Positions 8,344 to 17,143 of a stretch of 64,000 nt of DNA are shown here, one piece after another. This stretch comes from UBA2357 sp046295975. GTDB lineage: Bacteria > Pseudomonadota > Gammaproteobacteria > Burkholderiales > Rhodocyclaceae. The stretch spans positions 1 through 64,000 of the forward strand of contig JBKBMG010000004.1 in the NCBI GenBank assembly GCA_046295975.1, in the 5' to 3' direction. The notes beneath the pieces are model-generated. The model worked only from the letters and a program-made list of their open reading frames with translations. It did no database searches and was not told where the DNA came from. A program made the position numbers and the translations under genes. The stretch's first letter is position 1, and every line of letters begins with the position of its first letter.

Positions 8344-8894
8344 GCACACCTGACATCGCCCTCGGCCCGACGACGACCGCTCCGGCGCCATCGACCGCCA
8401 GCGCGGACGACGATGGCCTTGATCGGCGCATCGTGCTTGCCACCCAGCAAGGCCTGCCCCTGGTCGCCGACCCCTGGGGCGAGGTGGCGAGGCGCCTGGA
8501 CGTTGCGCCCGAACGATTGCTCGAGCGGGTCGGCGCCATGCTCGCGCGCGGCGTGATCCGGCGCATTGGCGTGGTGCCGAATCACTACGCCGTCGGCTAC
8601 GTCGCCAACGGAATGAGCGTATGGAACATCGACGACACCTGGATCGACGAGGTGGGGGTGTTCATCGGTCAGTTGCCGGCCGTCACCCATTGCTATCGCC
8701 GGCCGCGCCAGCTACCCGACTGGCCATACAACCTGTTCGCGATGGTGCATGGGCATAGCCGCGAGGCGGTGCTTGCCGAGATCGGGCGTATCGCGGAGGC
8801 GATGGACCTGCGATATCCGGATGCTTGCGCCGGTCGGGACGTCCTGTTTTCGTCCGCCATCCTGAAGAAGACCGGCCTGCGTCTGGGCGGTTGA
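8340..8894 (+). CDS. nirH: Siroheme decarboxylase subunit NirH
   Basis: A 184-residue AsnC-like protein carrying the NirL/NirH-type signature CYRRPRQLPDWPYNLF plus RGVIRRIGVVPNHYAVGY. The ATG overlaps the nirG stop, which fixes the start. An alanine/threonine/proline-rich tail of about 25 residues precedes the domain. With NirDL and NirG it completes the four-unit siroheme decarboxylase set. The conserved histidine/arginine motifs needed for activity are present. Confidence 0.88.
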   Translation: MSTPDIALGPTTTAPAPSTASADDDGLDRRIVLATQQGLPLVADPWGEVARRLDVAPERLLERVGAMLARGVIRRIGVVPNHYAVGYVANGMSVWNIDDTWIDEVGVFIGQLPAVTHCYRRPRQLPDWPYNLFAMVHGHSREAVLAEIGRIAEAMDLRYPDACAGRDVLFSSAILKKTGLRLGG

Positions 8895-8976
8895 AGGGCG
8901 TGGATGCCGGGTGACCATCTTCTGCGGGTCTCGCGATGATGGCAGCCGGTGGTTGGAACCGTGGTCAGCGCGGCCT

Positions 8977-8990
8977 TTGACCACCATCAT
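8977..8990 (+). promoter_or_regulatory. FNR/DNR-like box upstream of nirJ
   Basis: TTGACCACCATCAT matches TTGAT-N4-ATCAA with two changes. It lies in the 147-base gap between nirH and nirJ, and its centre is about 58 bases before the nirJ ATG. This suggests nirJN can be transcribed separately from nirCFDLGH. A GGAGG ribosome site follows just before the nirJ start. Confidence 0.5.
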
Positions 8991-9041
8991 TTTTCCCGCA
9001 CGAGCGGCGCGGTTTAATCGGTCATCGACCGGAGGCGCAAC

Positions 9042-10259
9042 ATGTTTCGAATCTCACAGTTCATCCGCGAGCTACAACACCCCACGCCCGCCGGGCCGCG
9101 CCGCAATCCGCCCGGTCCGGTAGTGATCTGGAATCTCATCCGGCGCTGCAACCTCACCTGCAAGCACTGTTACTCGATCTCGGCCGACAGCGACTTCCCC
9201 GGCGAACTGAGCACTGACGAGGTGTTCCGCGTCATGGACGATCTCAAGACCTTCCGCGTGCCGGTGTTGATCCTGTCCGGTGGCGAACCGCTGCTGCGGC
9301 CCGATATCTTCGAGATCGGGCGACGGGCCAAGGCCCTGGGTTTCTACGTCGGTCTGTCTTCGAATGGCACGCTCATCGACGCCGCCAACATCGATGCGAT
9401 CGACGCGGTTGGTTTCGACTATGTCGGCGTGAGCCTGGATGGCATTGGCGCCACCCACGACCGATTCCGTCGCAAGATCGGCGCCTTCGCCGCTTCGATG
9501 ACAGGCATACGCCTGTGTCGCGAGCGCGGCATCAAGGTTGGCGTGCGCTACACCATGACCGAGGACAACGCCCACGATCTGCCGGCCCTGCTCAAGCTGG
9601 TTGAAACCGAGCATATCGACAAGTTCTACTTCTCCCACCTCAACTATGCCGGCCGTGGCAACAAATACCGTGCCGACGATGCCCACCATCGCACCACCCG
9701 CGAAGCCATGGATCTGCTCTTCGACACCTGTCTGGAGCAACACCTGCGCGGCGTGGAGAAGGACTTCGTCACCGGCAACAATGACGCCGACGGTGTGTAT
9801 CTGCTGCACTGGGTGAAGCACCGCTTTCCCCAGCATCTTGCCCATGTCAGGGCCAAACTGGAGCAATGGGGCGGTAACGCCAGCGGCGTGAACGTCGCCA
9901 ACATCGACAATCTCGGCGTCGTGCACCCCGACACGATGTGGTGGCACGTGCCGCTAGGCAATGTGCGCGAACGGCCGTTCTCCGAAATCTGGACGGATCG
10001 CAGCGACCCGCTGATGGCCGGACTCGCGACCCATCCGCGGGCGCTCAAGGGGCGCTGCGGTGCCTGTGCCTACAAGTCGATCTGCAACGGCAGTTCGCGG
10101 GTAAGGGCGCAGCAGATTACCGGCGATGCGTGGGCCGAAGACCCAGCCTGCTACCTCACCGACGACGAAATCGGCATTACCCCCGACGACTATGGTCACG
10201 AGCGCGTCAAGGTGGTGCCCTTCGTATCCCGCCGTCGCGACACCTCGCAACCGGCTTGA
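9042..10259 (+). CDS. nirJ: Radical SAM heme d1 biosynthesis protein NirJ
   Basis: A 405-residue radical SAM enzyme. The [4Fe-4S]/SAM motif is C36-NLT-C40-KH-C43, followed by LSGGEPLL and SSNGTLID. The C-terminal SPASM-like segment has CGACAYKSIC and a later cysteine (EDPACYL), expected to bind a second cluster. NirJ replaces the propionate side chains of didecarboxysiroheme during heme d1 synthesis. The GGAGG sequence 8 bases upstream supports the start. nirN follows after 11 bases. Confidence 0.95.
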   Translation: MFRISQFIRELQHPTPAGPRRNPPGPVVIWNLIRRCNLTCKHCYSISADSDFPGELSTDEVFRVMDDLKTFRVPVLILSGGEPLLRPDIFEIGRRAKALGFYVGLSSNGTLIDAANIDAIDAVGFDYVGVSLDGIGATHDRFRRKIGAFAASMTGIRLCRERGIKVGVRYTMTEDNAHDLPALLKLVETEHIDKFYFSHLNYAGRGNKYRADDAHHRTTREAMDLLFDTCLEQHLRGVEKDFVTGNNDADGVYLLHWVKHRFPQHLAHVRAKLEQWGGNASGVNVANIDNLGVVHPDTMWWHVPLGNVRERPFSEIWTDRSDPLMAGLATHPRALKGRCGACAYKSICNGSSRVRAQQITGDAWAEDPACYLTDDEIGITPDDYGHERVKVVPFVSRRRDTSQPA

Positions 10260-10270
10260 GGAAATCCACG

Positions 10271-11884
10271 ATGAGCACTGTTCGAGATTCGATTTCCGAA
10301 GGCGCACGCGCATCGCAGACTGGTGCGGCGCTCGGGGCGCTCGGGGTGTTTACCGTCGCGCTGGCGATCTGGGCCGGGAGCGTCCAGGCCACCGAGCCAC
10401 CCACTGTGGTCACCGACTACGTCCAGCATTGCGCCACCTGCCATGGCATGGACCGACTGGGTGGCATGGGGCCGGCATTGTTGCCCGAGAACCTGTCGCG
10501 ACTGCGCAAGACCGAGGCGGTAAAGGCGATCCGTGACGGCCTGGTGGCGACGCAGATGCCCGCCTTCGGCGAGGTGCTGGCGGCCGAACGGATCGCCGCC
10601 ATCGCCGACTACATCTACACCCCGGTCGAACCCCCGCCGGCGTGGTCGGAGGCCGACATCCGCGCTTCGCGCATCCAGCACGTCGATCCGGCGACGTTGT
10701 CGGACCGCCCGGTCTTCGACGCCGATCCGCTCAACCTGTTTCTGGTCGTGGAGGCGGGCGACCACCACGTGTCGGTACTCGACGGCGACAGGCTGGAGCC
10801 CATCCACCGCTTTCAGAGTCGCTATGCCTTGCACGGCGGACCCAAGTTCGCGGATGGTGGTCGCTACGTGTTCTTTGGCTCGCGTGACGGCTGGGTGACC
10901 AAGTTCGATCTCTGGAACCTGGTCGTGGTCGCAGAAGTACGCGCCGGCATCAACACCCGCAACGTCGCGGCGTCTCCCGATGGGAAGTACGTGGCGGTGG
11001 CCAACTACCTGCCACATACGCTGGTGTTGCTGGATGGTGAGCTGAACCTGCTGAAGTCCATCCCCGTCACCGACCAGTCGGGGCAGCGCAGTTCGCGCGT
11101 GTCGGCGGTCTACGAGGCAACCCCGCGACGATCCTTCGTCGCGGCCCTGAAGGACGTGCCGGAAGTATGGGAGATCAGCTTCGATCCCGAAGCCGAAGAC
11201 ATTCCCCAGGGTTTCATCCACGACCACCAACTGCGGGAAGGCCATTTCACGCCGGGCTATCTCAACCCCAGGCGTACGCTGCTGGATGGCGTGCTGGACG
11301 ACTTCTTCTTCACCCAGGATTACTCGCTGGTCATGGGCGCGTCACGTGAGGGGCTGGGGCAGGTGGTGAGCCTGGATGCGCGCAAGCGCATTGCCGATCT
11401 GCCGCTGGAAGGCATGCCTCACCTGGGTTCCGGTATTACCTGGGAGTGGCAGGGGCGCCGGGTGATGGCGAGCACCAATCTCAAGGCGGCCGAAGTCACC
11501 GTCATCGATCTCGACAGCTGGGAGGTGGTACGCCGCATCCCCACCCGCGGTCCGGGCTTCTTCCTGCGCAGCCACGAGAACAGCCGCTACGCCTTCGTCG
11601 ATTCCATGATGAGCCAGGAGGCCAAGCACATCCTCCAGGTCATCGACAAACAGTCGCTCGAGATCGTGCGCGAGATCGAGGGGCCGCCCGGCGAGACCCT
11701 CGCCCATATCGAATTCACCCGCGACGGCCGCTACGCGCTCGCCAGCCTCTGGGAATACGAGGGCGCGATCATTGTCTATGACGCGACCACGCTAGAGGAA
11801 GTGAAGCGGCTACCGATGCGCAAACCGGTCGGCAAGTACAACGTATGGAACAAGATCACCCGTGAGGAGGGGACGAGTCACTGA
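10271..11884 (+). CDS. nirN: Dihydro-heme d1 dehydrogenase NirN (cytochrome cd1 paralogue)
   Basis: A 537-residue protein with a signal sequence (about 1-41), a cytochrome c domain with CATCH at 54-58, and a d1-type beta-propeller. The C-terminus GKYNVWNKITREEGTSH fits NirN rather than NirS. NirN introduces the last double bond to finish heme d1 and hands it to NirS in the periplasm. NirS is its close paralogue, so the alternative is a divergent nitrite reductase; gene order (directly after nirJ) and length favour NirN. The ATG is preceded by GAGGAAA. Confidence 0.82.
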   Translation: MSTVRDSISEGARASQTGAALGALGVFTVALAIWAGSVQATEPPTVVTDYVQHCATCHGMDRLGGMGPALLPENLSRLRKTEAVKAIRDGLVATQMPAFGEVLAAERIAAIADYIYTPVEPPPAWSEADIRASRIQHVDPATLSDRPVFDADPLNLFLVVEAGDHHVSVLDGDRLEPIHRFQSRYALHGGPKFADGGRYVFFGSRDGWVTKFDLWNLVVVAEVRAGINTRNVAASPDGKYVAVANYLPHTLVLLDGELNLLKSIPVTDQSGQRSSRVSAVYEATPRRSFVAALKDVPEVWEISFDPEAEDIPQGFIHDHQLREGHFTPGYLNPRRTLLDGVLDDFFFTQDYSLVMGASREGLGQVVSLDARKRIADLPLEGMPHLGSGITWEWQGRRVMASTNLKAAEVTVIDLDSWEVVRRIPTRGPGFFLRSHENSRYAFVDSMMSQEAKHILQVIDKQSLEIVREIEGPPGETLAHIEFTRDGRYALASLWEYEGAIIVYDATTLEEVKRLPMRKPVGKYNVWNKITREEGTSH

Positions 11885-11892
11885 CTCCCTCT

Positions 11893-11950
11893 CACCGGGC
11901 ATCAAAGCCCGGTGCACAGGCGAAAGGCGGGTCTTGGCCCGCCTTTCGCC
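11893..11950. terminator. Two hairpins after nirN
   Basis: First hairpin: CACCGGGC/GCCCGGTG (11893-11900 with 11907-11914). Second: a perfect 13-bp stem (11919-11931 with 11938-11950) with a 6-base loop. Both start 9 or more bases after the nirN stop. No U-run follows, so termination could be weak or the hairpins may protect the message end. Confidence 0.6.
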
Positions 11951-12037
11951 ATTCCGGAGCCTGCTATCTGACGGCATCGCCAGTCCGGCAATCAAACACG
12001 GTTCGGATTGGGTCTGTCGAAGCCTGATCGAAGCAAT

Positions 12038-12060
12038 CGCCCTTCGACAAGCTCAGGGCG
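12038..12060. repeat. Dispersed CCCTTCGACAAGCTCAGGG-type repeat
   Basis: This stretch contains CCTTCGACAAGCTCAGGG flanked by complementary bases (CGCCCT...AGGGCG), so it can form a hairpin. Sequences of this type (TTCGACAAGCTCAGGACGAACGG and variants) recur in intergenic regions of many bacterial genomes. Only this copy is visible here. It lies between the converging nirN and nor operons. Confidence 0.5.
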
Positions 12061-12080
12061 ATCGGTGTGGTGGAGTCGAT

Positions 12081-12102
12081 CGCCGGCCCCATGAGGCCGG
12101 CG
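12081..12102. terminator. Hairpin after dnr
   Basis: CGCCGGCC and GGCCGGCG form an 8-bp stem around a 6-base loop, 4 bases beyond the dnr stop codon on the minus strand. No strong U-run follows. It is a candidate terminator for the nor operon. Confidence 0.5.
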
Positions 12103-12106
12103 GACT

Positions 12107-12904
12107 TCAAGTCAGGCTCTTGCGCAGGCGCTCGATGTCGACGATGTGGATGGTGCGGCCCTCGACCTCGATCAGGCCGGATTCGATCAGTTCGTGCAAT
12201 ACGCGCGAGAAGTGCTCCTGCGTCAGGTTCAGGCGCGAGGCGATGGTGCCCTTGCTGGTCGGGAGGCGGATGCTGACGCGGCCGCTGGGCGTGGGGGCTC
12301 CATCCATCTCTTCCTCGCGCAACAGGTAGCCGATGATGCGGTCACGGCCGGTGCGCAGCGAATAGGCTTCGACATCGGCGATCAGGTGGTGCAGGCGCTG
12401 TGACAGGCCGGCGATGATCTTGCGGCAGAAGGTCGGGTCGCGGCCCATCTCCTCGAACACGACGTTCTTGGAGATGTGCAGCAGCCGGCAGTCCATCAGG
12501 GCCTGCGCCATGACCACGTAGGGCTTGTCCATGAACATCACCGCCTCGCCAAAACTCTGGCCGGGGCGGATGATCTCGATCACCTTTTCGTGGCCGTCCG
12601 ACGAGGTGAAGGCAAGCTTGACCTGACCGGCCAGCAGCAGGTGGAAGCCGTGACAGGGGTCGCCGCGGTGGAACAGGACGCTGCCTTTTTCCGCCTTCTG
12701 CTCGCGTACGCCGCGCGCGAAGCGGAGTAGTTCGATATTGCTGAGGCCGTTGAGCAGCGGGACATGTACCAGGAGCCGGCACAACCGCTCCAGCTCGCTG
12801 TCGCCGGTGAGTCGCGGGTCGGTCGGGGGGGGCGCATCGGTGCGGGTTGCGACCGTGTCTCCGGGCGCGTCGCGCAGTTGCGACAGGCAGTCGAATCGGC
12901 TCAT
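12107..12904 (-). CDS. dnr: Crp/Fnr-family regulator, DNR-like
   Basis: A 265-residue protein with a cyclic-nucleotide-binding-like beta-roll (about 55-150) and a C-terminal HTH_Crp (about 190-255). It lacks the N-terminal cysteine cluster of Fnr, so it is not a [4Fe-4S] oxygen sensor by that mechanism; DNR-type proteins sense NO. The recognition helix QEHFSRVL has the E..SR pattern that reads TTGAT half-sites, matching the boxes found before nir and nor genes. It is the last gene of the norE-to-norD operon, 4 bases after norD, so it may be autoregulated. A 40-residue N-terminal extension is unexplained. Confidence 0.85.
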   Translation of the reverse strand: MSRFDCLSQLRDAPGDTVATRTDAPPPTDPRLTGDSELERLCRLLVHVPLLNGLSNIELLRFARGVREQKAEKGSVLFHRGDPCHGFHLLLAGQVKLAFTSSDGHEKVIEIIRPGQSFGEAVMFMDKPYVVMAQALMDCRLLHISKNVVFEEMGRDPTFCRKIIAGLSQRLHHLIADVEAYSLRTGRDRIIGYLLREEEMDGAPTPSGRVSIRLPTSKGTIASRLNLTQEHFSRVLHELIESGLIEVEGRTIHIVDIERLRKSLT

Positions 12905-12908
12905 CTCC

Positions 12909-14819
12909 TCACCTCGTCAGTTGAGCGTAGAACAGGGGCAGGCGGGCCGGCAGTTCCTCCGGCTTACGGATCACCGCATAGCCGGCTGGCCCGAACAGGT
13001 GGGGCAGGTAGCTGGCCCCTTCGCGGTCGATGGTCACGCAGAACGGCACCAGCCCCAGCCTGCGCGCTTCGGCGATGGCCATCCGGCTGTCCTCGATGCC
13101 GTAACGCCCCTCGTAGAGATCGAGATCGTTGGGCTTGCCGTCGGAGAGGATCAACATGACCCGGCGGCTGGCGGCTTCGTCGGCGAGCAGTTGCGACGCG
13201 CGCCGGATGGCGGCACCCAGCCGGGTGTAGTAGCCCGGCTTGATCGCGGTGATGTGGCCGCGCACGCGGTCGTCGAAGCGGTCGTCGAAGTCTTTCAGGC
13301 GGTGGAAGCGCACCTGGGCGCGTTTGAGCGAGGAGAAACCACAGATGGCGAAGCGGTCACCGGTGGCGCCGAGCGCCTCGCCGAACAGCAGCAAGGCGTC
13401 GCGGATCACGTCGACCACGCGCGCATCGGACGATACCCAGGTATCGGTGGACAGCGACAGATCGGCGAGCACCAGGCAGGCCAGATCGCGTTCCCGTTTT
13501 TCGAGCGAACGGTACAGCTGATCGGAGGGGTGGCGGCCGATATGGCGGTCGGTCTGGGCGCGTACCGCCGCGTCGAGATCGAGCTCGGTGCCGTCCGGAC
13601 GCTGCTTCAACCAGCGTCGCCCCGGCTGGAGCGCGGCGAACTGCTGGTGCAGCCGTCTGGCGGTGCGGCGCAGGCGGGACGGCAGGGCGGTCGGTTCGGC
13701 ATGGCGGGGGTGCATTTCGGTGAGCCGTACGTGGTCGTCGAGCAGGCGGTGCTTGCGGTAGTCCCATTCCGGCAAGGGCAAACCCGGGCCGAGCACGATG
13801 TCGTCTTCGGCCGAGGAGGGCAGATCGAGGTCGAAGCGGACCTTGGAAGCGACCGGGTCCTTGTCCTGCGCCAGCGTGAGGCGGTCGAGATCGCGTGCCG
13901 CATCCGCCGCGTTCGGGTCGGGGTCGTCGTCCGTCGGGCGGTTGATCTTGAGGAATTCCGCGACCGCGAGCAGGCTTTCGGCGCGGAACATGATCGACAG
14001 TCCGTTCTTCTCCTTGGGCATGTCGGCGCGTTCGGCGCGGTAGGCCCGGCGCTCGCGTTCCTCGGAAGGCGGCGCGCCGGCAGTGGATTGTTCGGGATCG
14101 GCGTCGCCGTTGCGCGCGGCCAGGCCGGGCGTGGCAAGCGATCCGCTCAGCCATAGCAGTACCGGTTGGGCCGGCGGTGTGCCTTCGGCCAGCGCCGGCC
14201 AGGGCGCGATGCTGCCCGGGTGCTCGAGTGCGGCGCGAAGACAGGCTTCCCGCCGCGTCTCCGGTTCGGGCTGTCGTTCGGGCGTCTGCCGTGCCTGGCG
14301 GTAGGCTGCCACGAGCCGCCGATAACGGGTGGCGATACCGGGCCAGGTTTCCAGTGCGAGGACGGTGGCGTGCTGATTGCGCAGGAAAGCCAAAACTTCG
14401 GCCTGATCCGGACGCGCAACAAGCGCGACGAGGTCGGCCTGGCAACGATCATGGTCTGGCCCATCTCCCAGCCGGTCATGCGCCGCGGCGAGGGCGGCCA
14501 GCCACAGGTACAGGTCACGATTGAGCGAGCGCTCGGGAAAGCAGTCGATTTCCGGCGGTAGCCGCAGCGTGGCCGGATCCATGCGCGCCGGGGCGGCCTT
14601 GTCGCCCGCACCGGCAATGCGCGCGAGCAGGCTGCGGCGCGCGCCGTGCTCGTCCAGGGTCGCCGCCGCCACGCGCAGGCCGGGGTCGCCGCCTAGTGCG
14701 CGGAAGTACACGCCGGCCGTGCGTTCCACCTCTTTCAAACGTACCACCGCTTCCGGGTAATGACGCACCGCGGCGCGAGTGATCCAGCGGTGCCAGAACT
14801 TACCGATAACCTCTTCCAT
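12909..14819 (-). CDS. norD: NO reductase activation protein NorD
   Basis: A 636-residue protein with a C-terminal von Willebrand factor A domain starting about residue 449. The metal-ion site is D453-L-S455-L-S457, with a later conserved TRLGAAIRRA and ILSDGKPND. The large N-terminal part is typical of NorD. NorD works with the AAA+ ATPase NorQ to insert or activate metal cofactors in NO reductase. A charged middle stretch (about 255-330) is low in structure. It lies 6 bases after the polyferredoxin gene and 4 before dnr. Confidence 0.93.
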   Translation of the reverse strand: MEEVIGKFWHRWITRAAVRHYPEAVVRLKEVERTAGVYFRALGGDPGLRVAAATLDEHGARRSLLARIAGAGDKAAPARMDPATLRLPPEIDCFPERSLNRDLYLWLAALAAAHDRLGDGPDHDRCQADLVALVARPDQAEVLAFLRNQHATVLALETWPGIATRYRRLVAAYRQARQTPERQPEPETRREACLRAALEHPGSIAPWPALAEGTPPAQPVLLWLSGSLATPGLAARNGDADPEQSTAGAPPSEERERRAYRAERADMPKEKNGLSIMFRAESLLAVAEFLKINRPTDDDPDPNAADAARDLDRLTLAQDKDPVASKVRFDLDLPSSAEDDIVLGPGLPLPEWDYRKHRLLDDHVRLTEMHPRHAEPTALPSRLRRTARRLHQQFAALQPGRRWLKQRPDGTELDLDAAVRAQTDRHIGRHPSDQLYRSLEKRERDLACLVLADLSLSTDTWVSSDARVVDVIRDALLLFGEALGATGDRFAICGFSSLKRAQVRFHRLKDFDDRFDDRVRGHITAIKPGYYTRLGAAIRRASQLLADEAASRRVMLILSDGKPNDLDLYEGRYGIEDSRMAIAEARRLGLVPFCVTIDREGASYLPHLFGPAGYAVIRKPEELPARLPLFYAQLTR

Positions 14820-14825
14820 GCTTGC

Positions 14826-15893
14826 TTACTCCGCGCCTGGATGTCGTTGTCGCGGGGCGAGATTGCCCGCGCGGAAGCCGGCTTCGTTCGCACGTGCGGC
14901 CTCGTGGCTGACCCATTGCAGCAAGGGCCCGGCGGGCGCGTCGCGCTTGACCTCGGCGCAGGCGCTCAGGCACTGGGCACACTGGGTACAGGTGAACATG
15001 TGGCGCTTGATGTTGCGCGGGGTGAGCCGCATCGGACAGGCGGCATCGCAGGCGGACTGCCGGTCCGGCAGGCAGGTGGCGCATTCGCTGGCGCGCGGGC
15101 GCTTGAAGCCGACGACCATGGCGTTGCGGTTGCTCATCCATGCAAGGCTCTGGAACAGCCCGACGGCGCAGGCGTAGCGACAGAACAGGTGGCGTGCGAA
15201 CAGGAATTCGAGGCTCAGCACGGTTGTCGCGGCCATCAGGAAAAGGGCCTGGTTGCGGGTAAGCGCGGCGCTGAACAGATTCCCGTAAACGGTCGCGGGC
15301 GGCAGCAGGTAGGAGAGCAACACCACCGCCCAGAGAAACGCGAATGCCACGGCGGCGGGTACGACCACACACCACCAGCGCAGGTCCGATCGACGCGGCG
15401 TGCCATCCGGCTGCCAGGGCGGCAAGCTGCGCCGGTCCCACACGCTGTGCTTGCCCGAAGCACGGATCATCAGGCGGTTGATGGTCTCGACCACCGAAAA
15501 GTGCGGGCACAGCCAGCCGCAGTAAAGCCGTCCCCAGCGCCAGGCCGCCCACAGAAACAGCCCGGCCGCCACAAGCAGCGGCAGGAACAGGCGTAGCAAC
15601 ACGTTGGCACCGGCTTCGGCGGCGCCGATGCGGCCGGCGCTGAAATCGTCCAGTCCCAGCCGCCACTCCAGGCCAAGCAGCCAGGCGTGCCCGGCGGTGA
15701 GGTCGTAGCGCAGCAGATCGAACACCGGTGCCAGCACGAACAGGGCGAAGAAGCCGGCCTGCCAGAGTCTGCGCTTGCGCTGCAGTCGCCGCGGATCGGC
15801 CTGCTCCAGAGCGGGCGGGGCAAACGCCATGAGCGTCACCTGCCGGGTGGGCGAGGCGGCAAGTGGCGCGGCAGGGTGGTCCGGCGTGTCCAC
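14826..15893 (-). CDS. 4Fe-4S polyferredoxin membrane protein (NosR/NapH/CcoG-like)
   Basis: A 355-residue protein with about five transmembrane helices and cysteine-rich loops. The motifs are CGWLCP, FCRYAC, CATCLPDRQSACDAACP and CTQCAQCLSAC. The last two look like ferredoxin-type cluster sites and the first two are the membrane CxxxCP motifs of the NapH/NosR/CcoG group. Such proteins pass electrons from the quinol pool towards the periplasm or serve in cofactor maturation. Its place inside the nor operon points to an electron-transfer or assembly role for NO reductase, but the exact role is not established. It is not full-length NosR because the FMN domain is missing. Confidence 0.8.
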   Translation of the reverse strand: MDTPDHPAAPLAASPTRQVTLMAFAPPALEQADPRRLQRKRRLWQAGFFALFVLAPVFDLLRYDLTAGHAWLLGLEWRLGLDDFSAGRIGAAEAGANVLLRLFLPLLVAAGLFLWAAWRWGRLYCGWLCPHFSVVETINRLMIRASGKHSVWDRRSLPPWQPDGTPRRSDLRWWCVVVPAAVAFAFLWAVVLLSYLLPPATVYGNLFSAALTRNQALFLMAATTVLSLEFLFARHLFCRYACAVGLFQSLAWMSNRNAMVVGFKRPRASECATCLPDRQSACDAACPMRLTPRNIKRHMFTCTQCAQCLSACAEVKRDAPAGPLLQWVSHEAARANEAGFRAGNLAPRQRHPGAE

Positions 15894-15894
15894 G

Positions 15895-16302
15895 TCAGTC
15901 GTCCAGTTGCGGTCCGATCAGTGGGTAGCGCCAGCGCTTGGCCAGGATCGCGTAGTTCAGGCCCACCACGCCGAAGATGATCAGCGTGGCGTGGAAACAG
16001 ACGAAGTACAGCACGCCGACCACCCATGACACGGGATTGTCGAGTCCGCCCAGGAGAAAGATCGCCACGCTCACGCCAACCAGGATGGCGCCACCCCACA
16101 GGCTGGAGAAGAAGGTTTGATCCAGGTGGTTGCGCACCACCGGCGAGGGGTGGCCGCGATGTCGCCACCACAGCAGCGCGAGCAGCGCGAAGCCCAGCCC
16201 GGGAATGATCATGAGGTTGGCGAGGAACAGCGATTCGGCCACCACCGCGAGTTGGGGGCCGGGCATGTTCTCTCGCAACAGGTCGGGTTCTCGTTCGCTC
16301 AT
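15895..16302 (-). CDS. Small membrane protein, Tic20/DUF4870-like, in nor operon
   Basis: A 135-residue protein with about three transmembrane helices (LMIIPGLGFALLALLWW, GGAILVGVSVAIFLLGG, VLYFVCFHATLIIFGVVGLNYAI). The pattern of a helix, a charged loop with NHLDQTFF, then two helices ending in NYAI...RYP resembles the Tic20/DUF4870 fold. No catalytic motif was seen. It sits 40 bases after norQ and 1 base before the polyferredoxin gene. The function is unknown; co-transcription suggests a role in NO reductase assembly or electron supply. Confidence 0.7.
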   Translation of the reverse strand: MSEREPDLLRENMPGPQLAVVAESLFLANLMIIPGLGFALLALLWWRHRGHPSPVVRNHLDQTFFSSLWGGAILVGVSVAIFLLGGLDNPVSWVVGVLYFVCFHATLIIFGVVGLNYAILAKRWRYPLIGPQLDD

Positions 16303-16342
16303 CGTCGCCTCCGGGGGGCCTGGTTCGGGTGCGGGGCGTGGT

Positions 16343-17143
16343 TCATCGACCGAAGGTCGCTTGGACGACTTCCATCAGCGCCTCGGCGACCTCGGGGTCG
16401 TCGGTGAGGCTCTCGACGATGGCGGCACGGCACGCGGTGACCGGATCCATACCGTCGCGAACGAGTAGCGCCGCGTATACCAGCAGGCGGGTGCTGGCTG
16501 CTTCCTCCAGATCGTGGTCCTTGAGCGTGCGCAGGGCGTGGGCGATCGATACCAGACGGCGGGCCAGGTCAGGCTCGCAGGCGGCTTCGCCCGCGAGGAT
16601 CGCGATCTCGCGCTCCGAATTCGGAAAGTCGAAGCGCAGGCTGACGAAGCGTTGCCGGGTGGAGGGCTTCATGCCCTTGAGCAGGTTCTGGTAACCGGGG
16701 TTGTAGGAAACCACCAGCATGAACGAGGGTGGTGCCTCAAGCAGTTCGCCGGTGCGGTCGATGGGCAGGATGCGTCGGTCATCGGCGAGCGGATGCAGCA
16801 CGACGGTGGTGTCCTTGCGCGCTTCAACCACTTCATCCAGGTAGCAGATGCCGCCCTCACGAACGGCGCGCGTCAGCGGACCATCGCACCACACGGTCTG
16901 GCCGTCGCCGATCAGGTGCCGTCCCACCAGATCGGCAGCGGTCAGGTCGTCGTGGCAAGCCACGGTGTAGAGTGGCAGACCCAGTCGCGCCGCCATGTGC
17001 GCGACGAAGCGGGTCTTGCCGCAGCCGGTGGGGCCCTTGATCAAAAGCGGCAGATGGTTTTTCCAGGCGTGTTCGAATACCGCGACTTCGTCGCCGGCAG
17101 CCTGATAGAAGGGAACGGCAGGTCCGGGTTGTTCGAGTTTCAT
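16343..17143 (-). CDS. norQ: MoxR-type AAA+ ATPase NorQ
   Basis: A 266-residue AAA+ ATPase. Walker A is GPTGCGKT at 37-44 and Walker B ends in CYLDE at 100-104, with sensor-like VVSYNPGYQN and arginine-finger context STRQRFVSL. The ATG used overlaps the norF stop by 4 bases; an open frame reaches further upstream but only through norF. NorQ/CbbQ proteins remodel the NorCB complex together with the VWA protein NorD. Confidence 0.94.
   Translation of the reverse strand: MKLEQPGPAVPFYQAAGDEVAVFEHAWKNHLPLLIKGPTGCGKTRFVAHMAARLGLPLYTVACHDDLTAADLVGRHLIGDGQTVWCDGPLTRAVREGGICYLDEVVEARKDTTVVLHPLADDRRILPIDRTGELLEAPPSFMLVVSYNPGYQNLLKGMKPSTRQRFVSLRFDFPNSEREIAILAGEAACEPDLARRLVSIAHALRTLKDHDLEEAASTRLLVYAALLVRDGMDPVTACRAAIVESLTDDPEVAEALMEVVQATFGR

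Noticed and set aside
10271..11884. Calling this cd1-type protein NirS (nitrite reductase)
   Set aside because: It directly follows nirJ, is shorter than typical NirS, and ends in the GKYNVWNK...GTSH pattern I associate with NirN. NirS remains possible but less likely.
12146..14156. Long plus-strand frames over dnr and norD
   Set aside because: They lie opposite genes with clear domains; the translations are glycine/arginine-rich shadows.
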